Source: Isoperla grammatica (lineage: Eukaryota; Arthropoda; Insecta; Plecoptera; Perlodidae). From it: a stretch of 64,000 nt of DNA. The notes under the pieces are model-generated. The model was given only the letters and a program-made list of their open reading frames with translations. It made no database searches and had not been told where the DNA came from. Shown here piece after piece: positions 53,770 to 64,000 of the stretch. The position numbers and the translations under genes are program-made. Where the stretch lies: NCBI GenBank assembly GCA_945910005.1, contig CAMDTW010000445.1, positions 1-64,000 on the forward strand, in the 5' to 3' direction. Positions within the stretch are counted from its first letter, which is position 1. Every line of letters starts with the position of its first letter.

Positions 53770-56700
53770 TCTTGAAGAATGCAACCTATAATTCTTATAT
53801 TTCGACGGAGGGGTGTAACTTCTATAGAAAATATCGAAATGTGACGAAATGGACAAATTGTGCTCGTTTGAGCCTGAAACGCTCTAAAACAATGATTTGT
53901 CAACTTTGGTTGAAACCCTTAAGAATCCCGGCCGTATGCAAGATTCCTCTTAAAACTGGAAGTTTGTGGTAGATAGACTGATTTCAGCAATTTCTATTTT
54001 TTATGCATATTTTAACCAAAAACGACGAAAAAACTCAATTTATGCATTTTCATTATACTCTTGAAGAATGCAACCTATAATTCTTATTTTTCGACGGAGG
54101 GTGAAACTTCTATAGAAGTTATCGAAATGTGACGAAATGGACAAATTGTGCTTATTGGAGCCTGAAACGCTCTAAAACAACGATTTGTGCAATTTGGTTG
54201 AAACCCTTAGGAATCCCATCCGCATGCAAGATTCCTCTTAAAACTGGAAGTTTGTGGTAGATATACTTAAATCAGCCAATTTCTATATTTTATGCATATT
54301 TTAACCAAAAACGACGAAAAAACTCAATTTATGCATTTTCATAATACTCTTTCAGAATGCACACAAACATTATTATTTTTCAACGGTTGGTGTAACTTCT
54401 AAAGTAGTTATCGAAATGTGACGAAATGGACAAATTGTGCTTATTGGAGCCTGAAACGCTCTAAAACAACGATTTGTCAACTTTGGTTGAAACCCTTAGG
54501 AATCCCAGCCGTATGCAAGATTCCTCTTAAAACTGGAAGTTTGTGGTAGATAGACTGAAATAAGCCAATTTCTATATTTTATGCATATTTTAACCAAAAA
54601 CGACGAAAAAACTCAATTTATGCATTTTTATTATACTCTTGAAGAATGCAGCCTATAATTCTTATTTTTCAACGGAGGGTGTAACTTCTATAGAATATAT
54701 CGAAATGTAACGAAATGGACAAATTGTGCTAATTGGAGCCTGAAACGCTCTAAAACAACGATTTGGCAACTTTGGTTGAAACCCTTAGGAATCCCGGCCG
54801 TATGCAAGATTCCTCTTAAAACTGGAAGTTTGTGGTAGATAGACTGAAATCAGCCAATTTCTATTTTTTATGCATATTTTAACCAAAAACGACGAAAAAA
54901 CTCAATTTATGCATTTTCATTATACTCTTGAAGAATGCAACCTATAATTCTTATTTTTCGACGGAGGGTGTAACTTCTATAGAAGTTATCGAAATGTGAC
55001 GAAATGGACAAATTGTGCTTATTGGAGCCTGAAACGCTCTAAAACAACGATTTGTCAACTTTGGTGAAACCCTTAGGAATCCCGGCCGTATGCAAGATTC
55101 CTCTTAAAACTGGAAGTTTGTGGTAGATAGACTGAAATCATCCAATTTCTATTTTTTTTGCATATTTTAACCAAAAACGACGAAAAAACTCAATTTATGC
55201 ATTTTCATTATACTCTTGAAGAATGCAACCTATAATTCTTATTTTTCGACGGAGGGTGTAACTTCTATAGAAGTTATCGAAATGTGACGAAATGGACAAA
55301 TTGTGCTTATTGGAGCCTGAAACACTCAAAAACAACGATTTGTGCAATTTGGTTGAAACCCTTAGGAATCCCAGCCGTATGCAAGATTCCTCTTAAAACT
55401 GGAAGTTTGTGGTAGATAGACTAAAATCAGCCAATTTCTATATTTTATGCATATTTTAACCAAAAACGACGAAAAAACTCAATTTATGCATTTTCATTAT
55501 ACTCTTGAAGAATGCAGCCTATAATTCTTATTTTTCAACGGAGGGTGTAACTTCTATAGAAATTATCGAAATGTGACGAAATGGACAAATTGTGCTTATT
55601 GGAGCCTGAAACGCTCTAAAACAACGATTTGTCAACTTTGGTTGAAACCCTTAGGAATCCCGGCCGTATGCAAGATTCCTCTTAAAACTGCAAGTTTGTG
55701 GTAGATAGACTGAAATCAGCCAATTTCCATTTTGTATGCATATTTTAACCAAAAACGACGAAAAAACTCAATTTATGCATTTTCATTATACTCTTGAAGA
55801 ATGCAACCTATAATTCTTATTTTTCGACGGAGGGTGTAACTTCTATAGAAGTTATCGAAATGTGACGAAATGGACAAATTGTGCTTATTGGAGCCTGAAA
55901 CACTCTAAAACAACGATTTGTGCAATTTGGTTGAAACCCTTAGGAATCCCAGCCGTATGCAAGATTCCTCTTAAAACTGGAAGTTTGTGGTAGATAGACT
56001 AAAATCAGCCAATTTCTATATTTTATGCATATTTTAACCAAAAACGACGAAAAAACTCAATTTATGCATTTTCATTATACTCTTGAAGAATGCAGCCTAT
56101 AATTCTTATTTTTCAACGGAGGGTGTAACTTCTATAGAAATTATCGAAATGTGACGAAATGGACAAATTGTGCTTATTGGAGCCTGAAACGCTCTAAAAC
56201 AACGATTTGTCAACTTTGGTTGAAACCCTTAGGAATCCCGGCCGTATGCAAGATTCCTCTTAAAACTGCAAGTTTGTGGTAGATAGACTGATATCAGCCA
56301 ATTTCCATTTTGTATGCATATTTTAACCAAAAACGACGAAAAAACTCAATTTATGCATTTTCATTATACTCTTGAAGAATGCAACCTATAATTCTTATTT
56401 TTCGACGGAGGGTGTAACTTCTATAGAAAATATCGAAATGTGACGAAATGGACAAATTGTGCTTATTGGAGCCTGAAACGCTCTAAAACAACGATTTGTC
56501 AACTTTGGTTGAAACCCTTAGGAATCCCGGCCGTATGCAAGATTCCTCTTAAAACTGGAAGTTTGTGGTAGATAGACTGAAATCAGCCAATTTCCATTTT
56601 GTATGCATATTTTAACCAAAAACGACGAAAAAACTCAATTTATGCATTTTCATTATACTCTTGAAGAATGCAACCTATAATTATTATTTTTCGACGGAAG

Positions 56701-57236
56701 GTGTAACTTCTATAGAAAATTTTGAAATGTGACGAAATGGACAAATTGTGCTTATTGGAGCCTGAAACGCTCTAAAACAACGATTTGTCAACTTTGGTTG
56801 AAACACTTAGGAATCCCAGCTGTATGCAAGATTCCTCTTAAAACTCGAAGTTTGTGGTAGATAGACTAAAATCAGCCAATTTCTATATTTTATGCATATT
56901 TTAACCAAAAACGACGAAAAAACTCAATTTATGCATTTTCATTATACTCTTGAAGAATGCAGCCTATAATTCTTATTTTTCAACGGAGGGTGTAACTTCT
57001 ATAGAAGTAATCGAAATGTGACGAAATGGACAAATTGTGCTTATTGGAGCCTAAAACGCTCTAAAACAACGATTTGTCAACTTTGGTTGAAACACTTAGG
57101 AATCCCAGCTGTATTCAAGATTCCTCTTAAAACTCGAAGTTTGTGGTAGATAGACCGAAATCAGCCAATTTCTATATTTTATCCATATTTTAACCAAAAA
57201 CGACGAAAAAATTTAATTTATGCATTTTCATTATAC
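53770..57236. repeat. 12-monomer HOR unit I
   Basis: Anchors at 53770, 54059, 54348 (C), 54637, 54926, 55214, 55503, 55792, 56081, 56370, 56659 and 56948, so 12 monomers in 3467 bp. Marks in order: GCTCGTTTGAG, CATCCGCATGC, GCACACAAAC, GATTTGGCAAC, CTTTGGTGAAACCC, ACTCAAAAACAACG, GAAATTATCG, then an internal near-repeat of the last two kinds, GAAAATATCG, GAAAATTTTG, and GAAGTAATCG with ATTCAAGATTCC. The first monomer has a private extra G near 53811. Confidence 0.92.
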
Positions 57237-60200
57237 TCTTGAAGAATGCAACCTATAATTCTTATATTTCGACGGAGGGTGTAACTTCTATAGAAAATAT
57301 CGAAATGTGACGAAATGGACAAATTGTGCTCGTTTGAGCCTGAAACGCTCTAAAACAATGATTTGTCAACTTTGGTTGAAACCCTTAAGAATCCCGGCCG
57401 TATGCAAGATTCCTCTTAAAACTGGAAGTTTGTGGTAGATAGACTGATTTCAGCAATTTCTATTTTTTATGCATATTTTAACCAAAAACGACGAAAAAAC
57501 TCAATTTATGCATTTTCATTATACTCTTGAAGAATGCAACCTATAATTCTTATTTTTCGACGGAGGGTGAAACTTCTATAGAAGTTATCGAAATGTGACG
57601 AAATGGACAAATTGTGCTTATTGGAGCCTGAAACGCTCTAAAACAACGATTTGTGCAATTTGGTTGAAACCCTTAGGAATCCCATCCGCATGCAAGATTC
57701 CTCTTAAAACTGGAAGTTTGTGGTAGATATACTTAAATCAGCCAATTTCTATATTTTATGCATATTTTAACCAAAAACGACGAAAAAACTCAATTTATGC
57801 ATTTTCATAATACTCTTTCAGAATGCACACAAACATTATTATTTTTCAACGGTTGGTGTAACTTCTAAAGTAGTTATCGAAATGTGACGAAATGGACAAA
57901 TTGTGCTTATTGGAGCCTGAAACGCTCTAAAACAACGATTTGTCAACTTTGGTTGAAACCCTTAGGAATCCCAGCCGTATGCAAGATTCCTCTTAAAACT
58001 GGAAGTTTGTGGTAGATAGACTGAAATAAGCCAATTTCTATATTTTATGCATATTTTAACCAAAAACGACGAAAAAACTCAATTTATGCATTTTTATTAT
58101 ACTCTTGAAGAATGCAGCCTATAATTCTTATTTTTCAACGGAGGGTGTAACTTCTATAGAATATATCGAAATGTAACGAAATGGACAAATTGTGCTAATT
58201 GGAGCCTGAAACGCTCTAAAACAACGATTTGGCAACTTTGGTTGAAACCCTTAGGAATCCCGGCCGTATGCAAGATTCCTCTTAAAACTGGAAGTTTGTG
58301 GTAGATAGACTGAAATCAGCCAATTTCTATTTTTTATGCATATTTTAACCAAAAACGACGAAAAAACTCAATTTATGCATTTTCATTATACTCTTGAAGA
58401 ATGCAACCTATAATTCTTATTTTTCGACGGAGGGTGTAACTTCTATAGAAGTTATCGAAATGTGACGAAATGGACAAATTGTGCTTATTGGAGCCTGAAA
58501 CACTCAAAAACAACGATTTGTGCAATTTGGTTGAAACCCTTAGGAATCCCAGCCGTATGCAAGATTCCTCTTAAAACTGGAAGTTTGTGGTAGATAGACT
58601 AAAATCAGCCAATTTCTATATTTTATGCATATTTTAACCAAAAACGACGAAAAAACTCAATTTATGCATTTTCATTATACTCTTGAAGAATGCAGCCTAT
58701 AATTCTTATTTTTCAACGGAGGGTGTAACTTCTATAGAAATTATCGAAATGTGACGAAATGGACAAATTGTGCTTATTGGAGCCTGAAACGCTCTAAAAC
58801 AACGATTTGTCAACTTTGGTTGAAACCCTTAGGAATCCCGGCCGTATGCAAGATTCCTCTTAAAACTGCAAGTTTGTGGTAGATAGACTGAAATCAGCCA
58901 ATTTCCATTTTGTATGCATATTTTAACCAAAAACGACGAAAAAACTCAATTTATGCATTTTCATTATACTCTTGAAGAATGCAACCTATAATTCTTATTT
59001 TTCGACGGAGGGTGTAACTTCTATAGAAGTTATCGAAATGTGACGAAATGGACAAATTGTGCTTATTGGAGCCTGAAACACTCTAAAACAACGATTTGTG
59101 CAATTTGGTTGAAACCCTTAGGAATCCCAGCCGTATGCAAGATTCCTCTTAAAACTGGAAGTTTGTGGTAGATAGACTAAAATCAGCCAATTTCTATATT
59201 TTATGCATATTTTAACCAAAAACGACGAAAAAACTCAATTTATGCATTTTCATTATACTCTTGAAGAATGCAGCCTATAATTCTTATTTTTCAACGGAGG
59301 GTGTAACTTCTATAGAAATTATCGAAATGTGACGAAATGGACAAATTGTGCTTATTGGAGCCTGAAACGCTCTAAAACAACGATTTGTCAACTTTGGTTG
59401 AAACCCTTAGGAATCCCGGCCGTATGCAAGATTCCTCTTAAAACTGCAAGTTTGTGGTAGATAGACTGATATCAGCCAATTTCCATTTTGTATGCATATT
59501 TTAACCAAAAACGACGAAAAAACTCAATTTATGCATTTTCATTATACTCTTGAAGAATGCAACCTATAATTCTTATTTTTCGACGGAGGGTGTAACTTCT
59601 ATAGAAAATATCGAAATGTGACGAAATGGACAAATTGTGCTTATTGGAGCCTGAAACGCTCTAAAACAACGATTTGTCAACTTTGGTTGAAACCCTTAGG
59701 AATCCCGGCCGTATGCAAGATTCCTCTTAAAACTGGAAGTTTGTGGTAGATAGACTGAAATCAGCCAATTTCCATTTTGTATGCATATTTTAACCAAAAA
59801 CGACGAAAAAACTCAATTTATGCATTTTCATTATACTCTTGAAGAATGCAACCTATAATTATTATTTTTCGACGGAAGGTGTAACTTCTATAGAAAATTT
59901 TGAAATGTGACGAAATGGACAAATTGTGCTTATTGGAGCCTGAAACGCTCTAAAACAACGATTTGTCAACTTTGGTTGAAACACTTAGGAATCCCAGCTG
60001 TATGCAAGATTCCTCTTAAAACTCGAAGTTTGTGGTAGATAGACTAAAATCAGCCAATTTCTATATTTTATGCATATTTTAACCAAAAACGACGAAAAAA
60101 CTCAATTTATGCATTTTCATTATACTCTTGAAGAATGCAGCCTATAATTCTTATTTTTCAACGGAGGGTGTAACTTCTATAGAAGTAATCGAAATGTGAC

Positions 60201-60414
60201 GAAATGGACAAATTGTGCTTATTGGAGCCTAAAACGCTCTAAAACAACGATTTGTCAACTTTGGTTGAAACACTTAGGAATCCCAGCTGTATTCAAGATT
60301 CCTCTTAAAACTCGAAGTTTGTGGTAGATAGACCGAAATCAGCCAATTTCTATATTTTATCCATATTTTAACCAAAAACGACGAAAAAATTTAATTTATG
60401 CATTTTCATTATAC
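57237..60414. repeat. 11-monomer HOR unit II
   Basis: It repeats unit I (GCTCGTTTGAG at 57327, C head at 57814) in 3178 bp. The monomer carrying CTTTGGTGAAACCC is absent: near 58495 the B copy reads directly into ACTCAAAAACAACG. The GAAAATTTTG monomer is present (near 59895). Everything else keeps its order. Confidence 0.92.
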
Positions 60415-63400
60415 TCTTGAAGAATGCAACCTATAATTCTTATATTTCGACGGAGGGTGTAACTTCTATAGAAAATATCGAAATGTGACGAAATGGACAA
60501 ATTGTGCTCGTTTGAGCCTGAAACGCTCTAAAACAATGATTTGTCAACTTTGGTTGAAACCCTTAAGAATCCCGGCCGTATGCAAGATTCCTCTTAAAAC
60601 TGGAAGTTTGTGGTAGATAGACTGATTTCAGCAATTTCTATTTTTTATGCATATTTTAACCAAAAACGACGAAAAAACTCAATTTATGCATTTTCATTAT
60701 ACTCTTGAAGAATGCAACCTATAATTCTTATTTTTCGACGGAGGGTGAAACTTCTATAGAAGTTATCGAAATGTGACGAAATGGACAAATTGTGCTTATT
60801 GGAGCCTGAAACGCTCTAAAACAACGATTTGTGCAATTTGGTTGAAACCCTTAGGAATCCCATCCGCATGCAAGATTCCTCTTAAAACTGGAAGTTTGTG
60901 GTAGATATACTTAAATCAGCCAATTTCTATATTTTATGCATATTTTAACCAAAAACGACGAAAAAACTCAATTTATGCATTTTCATAATACTCTTTCAGA
61001 ATGCACACAAACATTATTATTTTTCAACGGTTGGTGTAACTTCTAAAGTAGTTATCGAAATGTGACGAAATGGACAAATTGTGCTTATTGGAGCCTGAAA
61101 CGCTCTAAAACAACGATTTGTCAACTTTGGTTGAAACCCTTAGGAATCCCAGCCGTATGCAAGATTCCTCTTAAAACTGGAAGTTTGTGGTAGATAGACT
61201 GAAATAAGCCAATTTCTATATTTTATGCATATTTTAACCAAAAACGACGAAAAAACTCAATTTATGCATTTTTATTATACTCTTGAAGAATGCAGCCTAT
61301 AATTCTTATTTTTCAACGGAGGGTGTAACTTCTATAGAATATATCGAAATGTAACGAAATGGACAAATTGTGCTAATTGGAGCCTGAAACGCTCTAAAAC
61401 AACGATTTGGCAACTTTGGTTGAAACCCTTAGGAATCCCGGCCGTATGCAAGATTCCTCTTAAAACTGGAAGTTTGTGGTAGATAGACTGAAATCAGCCA
61501 ATTTCTATTTTTTATGCATATTTTAACCAAAAACGACGAAAAAACTCAATTTATGCATTTTCATTATACTCTTGAAGAATGCAACCTATAATTCTTATTT
61601 TTCGACGGAGGGTGTAACTTCTATAGAAGTTATCGAAATGTGACGAAATGGACAAATTGTGCTTATTGGAGCCTGAAACGCTCTAAAACAACGATTTGTC
61701 AACTTTGGTGAAACCCTTAGGAATCCCGGCCGTATGCAAGATTCCTCTTAAAACTGGAAGTTTGTGGTAGATAGACTGAAATCATCCAATTTCTATTTTT
61801 TTTGCATATTTTAACCAAAAACGACGAAAAAACTCAATTTATGCATTTTCATTATACTCTTGAAGAATGCAACCTATAATTCTTATTTTTCGACGGAGGG
61901 TGTAACTTCTATAGAAGTTATCGAAATGTGACGAAATGGACAAATTGTGCTTATTGGAGCCTGAAACACTCAAAAACAACGATTTGTGCAATTTGGTTGA
62001 AACCCTTAGGAATCCCAGCCGTATGCAAGATTCCTCTTAAAACTGGAAGTTTGTGGTAGATAGACTAAAATCAGCCAATTTCTATATTTTATGCATATTT
62101 TAACCAAAAACGACGAAAAAACTCAATTTATGCATTTTCATTATACTCTTGAAGAATGCAGCCTATAATTCTTATTTTTCAACGGAGGGTGTAACTTCTA
62201 TAGAAATTATCGAAATGTGACGAAATGGACAAATTGTGCTTATTGGAGCCTGAAACGCTCTAAAACAACGATTTGTCAACTTTGGTTGAAACCCTTAGGA
62301 ATCCCGGCCGTATGCAAGATTCCTCTTAAAACTGCAAGTTTGTGGTAGATAGACTGAAATCAGCCAATTTCCATTTTGTATGCATATTTTAACCAAAAAC
62401 GACGAAAAAACTCAATTTATGCATTTTCATTATACTCTTGAAGAATGCAACCTATAATTCTTATTTTTCGACGGAGGGTGTAACTTCTATAGAAGTTATC
62501 GAAATGTGACGAAATGGACAAATTGTGCTTATTGGAGCCTGAAACACTCTAAAACAACGATTTGTGCAATTTGGTTGAAACCCTTAGGAATCCCAGCCGT
62601 ATGCAAGATTCCTCTTAAAACTGGAAGTTTGTGGTAGATAGACTAAAATCAGCCAATTTCTATATTTTATGCATATTTTAACCAAAAACGACGAAAAAAC
62701 TCAATTTATGCATTTTCATTATACTCTTGAAGAATGCAGCCTATAATTCTTATTTTTCAACGGAGGGTGTAACTTCTATAGAAATTATCGAAATGTGACG
62801 AAATGGACAAATTGTGCTTATTGGAGCCTGAAACGCTCTAAAACAACGATTTGTCAACTTTGGTTGAAACCCTTAGGAATCCCGGCCGTATGCAAGATTC
62901 CTCTTAAAACTGCAAGTTTGTGGTAGATAGACTGATATCAGCCAATTTCCATTTTGTATGCATATTTTAACCAAAAACGACGAAAAAACTCAATTTATGC
63001 ATTTTCATTATACTCTTGAAGAATGCAACCTATAATTCTTATTTTTCGACGGAGGGTGTAACTTCTATAGAAAATATCGAAATGTGACGAAATGGACAAA
63101 TTGTGCTTATTGGAGCCTGAAACGCTCTAAAACAACGATTTGTCAACTTTGGTTGAAACACTTAGGAATCCCAGCTGTATGCAAGATTCCTCTTAAAACT
63201 CGAAGTTTGTGGTAGATAGACTAAAATCAGCCAATTTCTATATTTTATGCAAATTTTAACCAAAAACGACGAAAAAACTCAATTTATGCATTTTCATTAT
63301 ACTCTTGAAGAATGCAGCCTATAATTCTTATTTTTCAACGGAGGGTGTAACTTCTATAGAAGTAATCGAAATGTGACGAAATGGACAAATTGTGCTTATT

Positions 63401-63591
63401 GGAGCCTGAAACGCTCTAAAACAACGATTTGTCAACTTTGGTTGAAACACTTAGGAATCCCAGCTGTATGCAAGATTCCTCTTAAAACTCGAAGTTTGTG
63501 GTAGATAGACCGAAATCAGCCAATTTCTATATTTTATCCATATTTTAACCAAAAACGACGAAAAAACTCAATTTATGCATTTTCATTATAC
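60415..63591. repeat. 11-monomer HOR unit III
   Basis: It repeats units I and II (GCTCGTTTGAG at 60505, C head at 60992) in 3177 bp. The CTTTGGTGAAACCC monomer is present (near 61705), but the GAAAATTTTG monomer is lost. The copy starting near 63014 has GAAAATATCG on its left and GAAACACTTAGG with CAGCTG on its right, so two monomers were fused. The last monomer lacks the ATTCAAGATTCC and AAATTTAATTT changes seen in units I and II. Confidence 0.9.
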
Positions 63592-64000
63592 TCTTGAAGA
63601 ATGCAACCTATAATTCTTATATTTCGACGGAGGGTGTAACTTCTATAGAAAATATCGAAATGTGACGAAATGGACAAATTGTGCTTATTTGAGCCTGAAA
63701 CGCTCTAAAACAACGATTTGTCAACTTTGGTTGAAACCCTTAGGAATCCCGGCCGTATGCAGATTCCTCTTAAAACTGGAAGTTTGTGGTAGATAGACTG
63801 AAATCAGCCAATTTCTATATTTTATGCATATTTTAACCAAAAACGACGAAAAAACTCAATTTATGCATTTTCATTATACTCTTGAAGAATGCAGCCTATA
63901 ATTCTTAATTTTCAACGGAGGGTGTAACTTCTATAGAAGTTATCGAAATGTGACGAAATGGAAAAATTGTGCTTATTGGAGCCTGAAACGCTCTAAAACA
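63592..64000. repeat. Start of a diverging fourth unit, cut by the window end
   Basis: One full 288-bp monomer and 121 bases of the next. It begins like the other units (CTTATATTTCGACGG, GAAAATATCG) but reads GCTTATTTGAGCC instead of GCTCGTTTGAGCC and CCCTTAGG instead of CCCTTAAG, and lacks one A in ATGCAGATTCC (near 63758). It continues into a type A copy with TTCTTAATTTTC, a mark otherwise seen near 16816, instead of the expected CATCCGCATGC monomer. The HOR run therefore stops here. Confidence 0.85.

Larger units (their letters stand above)
44815..55300. repeat. Long duplication, copy 2 (partner 12746-23.5k)
   Basis: It follows the same order of sub-variants as 12746-23.5k. Two departures are clear. 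The monomer at 48282 is of a different sub-variant from its counterpart at 16214. One monomer is missing after the hybrid C at 52036, where the left half is type C and the right half matches the following type A copy (CCCGGCCG then CTATTTTTTATG). The GCCTATACGCTC marker near 17472 has its partner near 49540. Confidence 0.85.
1..64000. repeat. Satellite DNA array, ~289-bp monomer, fills the window
   Basis: A single sequence unit recurs every 288-290 bp. The anchor TCTTGAAGAATG (or its variant TCTTTCAGAATG) lies at 1, 289, 578, 867, 1155, 1444, 1733, 2022 and so on to 63592 and 63880, giving about 221 copies. All copies read in the same direction, and I saw no spacer, inversion or inserted element. 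One hand-counted copy has about 35% G+C and about 10 CpG, close to expectation, so CpG is not depleted. Length, head-to-tail order and higher-order structure are typical of nuclear centromeric or heterochromatic satellites. That placement is inferred from family behaviour, not shown here. I do not recognise the monomer from any named satellite. No gene is supported anywhere in the block. Confidence 0.98.

Noticed and set aside
1..64000. CRISPR array
   Set aside because: The repetition is regular, but there are no short repeats separated by unique spacers. The full 289 bp repeats, and no cas genes are present.
1..64000. rDNA intergenic spacer or tRNA/5S cluster
   Set aside because: No stretch resembles rRNA, and I saw no tRNA-like cloverleaf or internal promoter boxes in the monomer. 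Every base falls within the satellite.
1..64000. Telomeric repeats or transposable element insertions
   Set aside because: No runs of short telomere-type repeats, no long terminal repeats, no target-site duplications, and no interruption of the monomer register large enough to hold an element.

Overview
The window is one uninterrupted block of eukaryotic-type satellite DNA. A monomer of about 289 bp (about 35% G+C by hand count of one copy) is repeated head to tail, always in the same orientation, from base 1 to base 64000. That makes roughly 221 copies. The first base falls on the monomer anchor I used (TCTTGAAGAATG) and the last monomer is cut by the window end, so the array continues beyond at least the right edge. 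I found no convincing protein-coding gene, RNA gene, transposable element, inversion or unique spacer. Short open frames of 60-99 codons are frames of the monomer opened or closed by one-base indels. I do not recognise the satellite and cannot name the organism. The size and organisation fit a centromeric or pericentromeric array of a plant or animal chromosome, but that is inference.

Monomers fall into three main types. Type A has GCAGCC near the anchor and TTCAACGGAGG. Type B has GCAACC and TTCGACGGAGG. Type C is more divergent: the anchor reads TCTTTCAG, followed by GCACAC, CAACGGTTGG and CTAAAGTAG. Each type has sub-variants, and these are arranged in a fixed order, so the array is a higher-order repeat (HOR). 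A six-monomer cassette C-A-B-C-A-B occurs eight times (at 578, 12746, 19103, 26613, 34123, 37879, 44815 and 51171; the last is one monomer short). Several variants recur 24 monomers (about 6.94 kb) apart, which is probably the older HOR period. It has been modified by additions and losses of whole monomers.

Layout: 1-577 is an A-B pair matching 17948-18.5k. 578-2312 is the first cassette. 2313-12745 is an irregular stretch rich in private small indels. 12746-23.5k is duplicated about 32.07 kb away at 44815-55.3k. 18.76-24.7k is duplicated at 26.27-32.2k (offset 7510-7512 bp), and a local type C expansion (25746-26901) lies between the copies. 31811-39322 is a tandem 13-monomer duplication. 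36145-42501 and 43080-49437 are two copies of a 22-monomer block separated by a two-monomer insert. 53770-63591 holds three HOR units of 12, 11 and 11 monomers, followed by a diverging partial unit.

Within the monomer the notable elements are an 18-bp perfect dyad (TAACTTCTATAGAAGTTA) that is intact in some monomers and broken in others, a hairpin-capable inverted repeat beside the anchor, two helically phased A-tracts and a 10-bp-spaced direct repeat. These are the best candidates for protein-binding or DNA-shape signals. Any function is unproven.
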